Shown here piece by piece: positions 4,805-6,096 of a DNA stretch of 6,096 bases. This DNA is from Porphyromonadaceae bacterium (GTDB taxonomy: Bacteria > Bacteroidota > Bacteroidia > Bacteroidales > CAMTPD01): contig DLYT01000112.1 of the NCBI GenBank assembly GCA_003447595.1, forward strand, positions 9,347 to 15,442. Direction: 5' to 3'. The notes beneath the pieces are model-generated. The model was not told where the DNA came from. It worked only from the letters and a program-made list of their open reading frames with translations, and did not search any database. How positions within the stretch are numbered: position 1 is the first letter of the stretch; each line of letters opens with the position of its first letter. Position numbers and translations under genes: made by a program.

Positions 4805-6096
4805 TTAATTCGATACTTCTTCCGAAGCCTTATTTAAAGCAATGTCGAAAGCTTGCAAGTAATAACGAATAAAGTGCGACCAGCAAGCTTCATCGGCCAG
4901 AGCAAGACAATGTTTGCGAATTTCGGTACGTTCACCTTTCGACATTTTAGACAATTCAACCAGTTCTTTGCTGATTGCAGCAGCAGCCTCGTTGTAATTA
5001 AAGTCGGTACGATGGATCATGGCCACACCCTTCTTAAGATCCGTTCCGCCCAAAGCCTTGTCGGCCCAAAGTCCGAACCCGGCAAGATTGGTGGTAATCG
5101 TAGGAATACCAAAGGCAATACTTTCGAGCGGAGTATAACCCCATGGCTCATAATAAGAAGGGAATACAGTTGCGTCGAAGCCGATAAGCAAATCGTAATA
5201 ACTCATATTAAAGATGCCGTCACAACCATCAAGATAACAAGGCACAAAGATCACTTTCACATTTTCTTCCGGTTTGTTGTTCATTTGTAGAAACGACAAG
5301 TATTGCAGTATTTTATCGTTTTCTTGTTCGTAAAGATCGTGCGTAATCACCGGATTCGGCAGTGGCGCTGATTTGAACATGTCACGCTCGTCGAGTTTGA
5401 TTCTTAAATCATCTCTAAATCCTTTCACCCAACCGGGCACCATGATAAAGGCAACAATTTCCTTTTGCAAGTCATGATGAGACCGGGTTTGATTCAAAGC
5501 CTCGATAAACAAGTCGAGACCTTTGTTGCGATACTCGTAACGTCCGCTTGTGCCGATCAGTAATGCGTTGTCGGGAAGTTTATATCCGAGCAAAGCCTCC
5601 GCTACACGATACAAAGCCTTTCGGGCAGCTTTTCGTTTTACAACATACGCTTCCCCTTTGGGTACAAAGTCGTGTTCGAATCCGTTAAGCGTTACAACAT
5701 CGGGAGCTTTTTCAAGCAATTGCTCACATTCGGTAGCAGTAATATCGCTCACGGTAGTAAAGCAGTGTGCATGATGAGCGGCTTGTTTTTCCACCGAATG
5801 CTTTGCTTCCATATTTAGCTCTTGGGCCATCTGATCACCGTTGTAACCAGATAAATATCCGTAAAGCGGCTTGTTGTTGCCGGCAATAGAGCGTCCTATC
5901 GAAGTGGCATGAGTAATAAAGATGGTACCAATAGCGGGTACTTTTTTACGAATATACAATGCGCCCATACCAAGCGTCCACTCGTTGAAAAGAGCCACCA
6001 CTTTTTTGTTTTCGAGGTGATAATAGCGGTAATAGCTTTCGATTACCAACGCCGCAGCATAAGCAAAGATGCACGATTCGTCGTAGTCGCCATATG
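4805..6096 (-). CDS. Glycogen synthase, GT3 (eukaryotic-type) family, C-terminal part, cut by window edge
   Basis: About 429 residues are visible and the frame stays open to the right edge. The codons before 6049 read YGDYDESCIFAYAAA, so the real start lies outside; bacterial members are roughly 550 residues. Motifs resemble yeast and animal glycogen synthase (GT3), not bacterial GlgA (GT5). They are: ALFNEWTLGMGALYIRKK; THATSIGR (5914-5891); FTTVSDITATECEQLLEK; LNGFEHDF in place of the eukaryotic PNG motif; SGRYEYRNKG (about 5548-5519); and PSYYEPWGYTPLES followed by FGIPTITTNLAGFGLW. The GT-B E-x7-E pair is present as the glutamates encoded at 5149-5147 and 5125-5123. The family transfers glucose from a nucleotide sugar (UDP-glucose in eukaryotes; donor here unproven) onto alpha-1,4-glucan in the cytoplasm. 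The C-terminus stops soon after the region matching the eukaryotic arginine-rich regulatory helix and has few arginines. The phosphorylase follows on the same strand. Confidence 0.92.
   Translation of the reverse strand, partial: YGDYDESCIFAYAAALVIESYYRYYHLENKKVVALFNEWTLGMGALYIRKKVPAIGTIFITHATSIGRSIAGNNKPLYGYLSGYNGDQMAQELNMEAKHSVEKQAAHHAHCFTTVSDITATECEQLLEKAPDVVTLNGFEHDFVPKGEAYVVKRKAARKALYRVAEALLGYKLPDNALLIGTSGRYEYRNKGLDLFIEALNQTRSHHDLQKEIVAFIMVPGWVKGFRDDLRIKLDERDMFKSAPLPNPVITHDLYEQENDKILQYLSFLQMNNKPEENVKVIFVPCYLDGCDGIFNMSYYDLLIGFDATVFPSYYEPWGYTPLESIAFGIPTITTNLAGFGLWADKALGGTDLKKGVAMIHRTDFNYNEAAAAISKELVELSKMSKGERTEIRKHCLALADEACWSHFIRYYLQAFDIALNKASEEVSN

Noticed and set aside
4853..5774. Plus-strand open frames (145 and 74 codons) opposite the glycogen synthase gene
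   Set aside because: They are antisense to conserved GT3 motifs, have no recognisable domains and no upstream promoter signals.
6047..6049. TTG as start of the glycogen synthase
   Set aside because: The frame stays open through to the window edge with plausible family sequence before it, and the GT3 N-terminal domain would be missing. It is an internal codon.

Overview
The window looks like chromosomal DNA from a Bacteroidota (order Bacteroidales) genome of moderate-to-low GC. Three things point there. The promoters have the Bacteroidetes -7 box (TAnnTTTG) and not an E. coli-type -10. The start codons lack Shine-Dalgarno sequences and sit behind A/T-rich leaders. The gene content also fits: an OmpP1/FadL-type porin with an EGYQVNLQSAKQ mature start, a DUF3417-type alpha-glucan phosphorylase and a GT3 glycogen synthase. 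No mobile element, CRISPR array, tRNA or rRNA is visible.

Layout. (1) 1-202, minus strand: the first 67 codons of queC (7-cyano-7-deazaguanine synthase), running off the left edge. Its leader at 279-310 folds as a preQ1 class I riboswitch aptamer, so the leader appears to sense a metabolite one step beyond the enzyme's product. (2) 203-538: a divergent regulatory region. It holds the queC promoter and leader on the minus strand and the porin promoter on the plus strand. Between them lies an array of three exact 24-bp-period units built from GCACA and TGTGC half-sites (389-460), whose last half-site overlaps the porin -33 element. (3) 539-1831, plus strand: an intact OmpP1/FadL/TodX family outer-membrane transporter with signal peptide. 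(4) 1832-2054: a convergent gap with a strong terminator for the porin and a second one for the phosphorylase. (5) 2055-4622, minus strand: an intact alpha-glucan (glycogen) phosphorylase. (6) 4623-4804: a very AT-rich gap with nested inverted repeats. (7) 4805-6096, minus strand: the C-terminal part of a GT3 (eukaryotic-type) glycogen synthase, cut by the right edge.

Genes 5 and 6 form a glycogen module read in one direction, synthase first and phosphorylase second: one builds alpha-1,4-glucan and the other releases glucose-1-phosphate. They are probably co-regulated, but the structured 182-bp gap leaves room for separate control. queC and the porin are functionally unrelated and share only the divergent control region.

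The genes themselves are ordinary for the group. The most interesting signals are non-coding: the preQ1-I aptamer with a covarying pseudoknot and possible competing helices, and the 24-bp periodic operator array.
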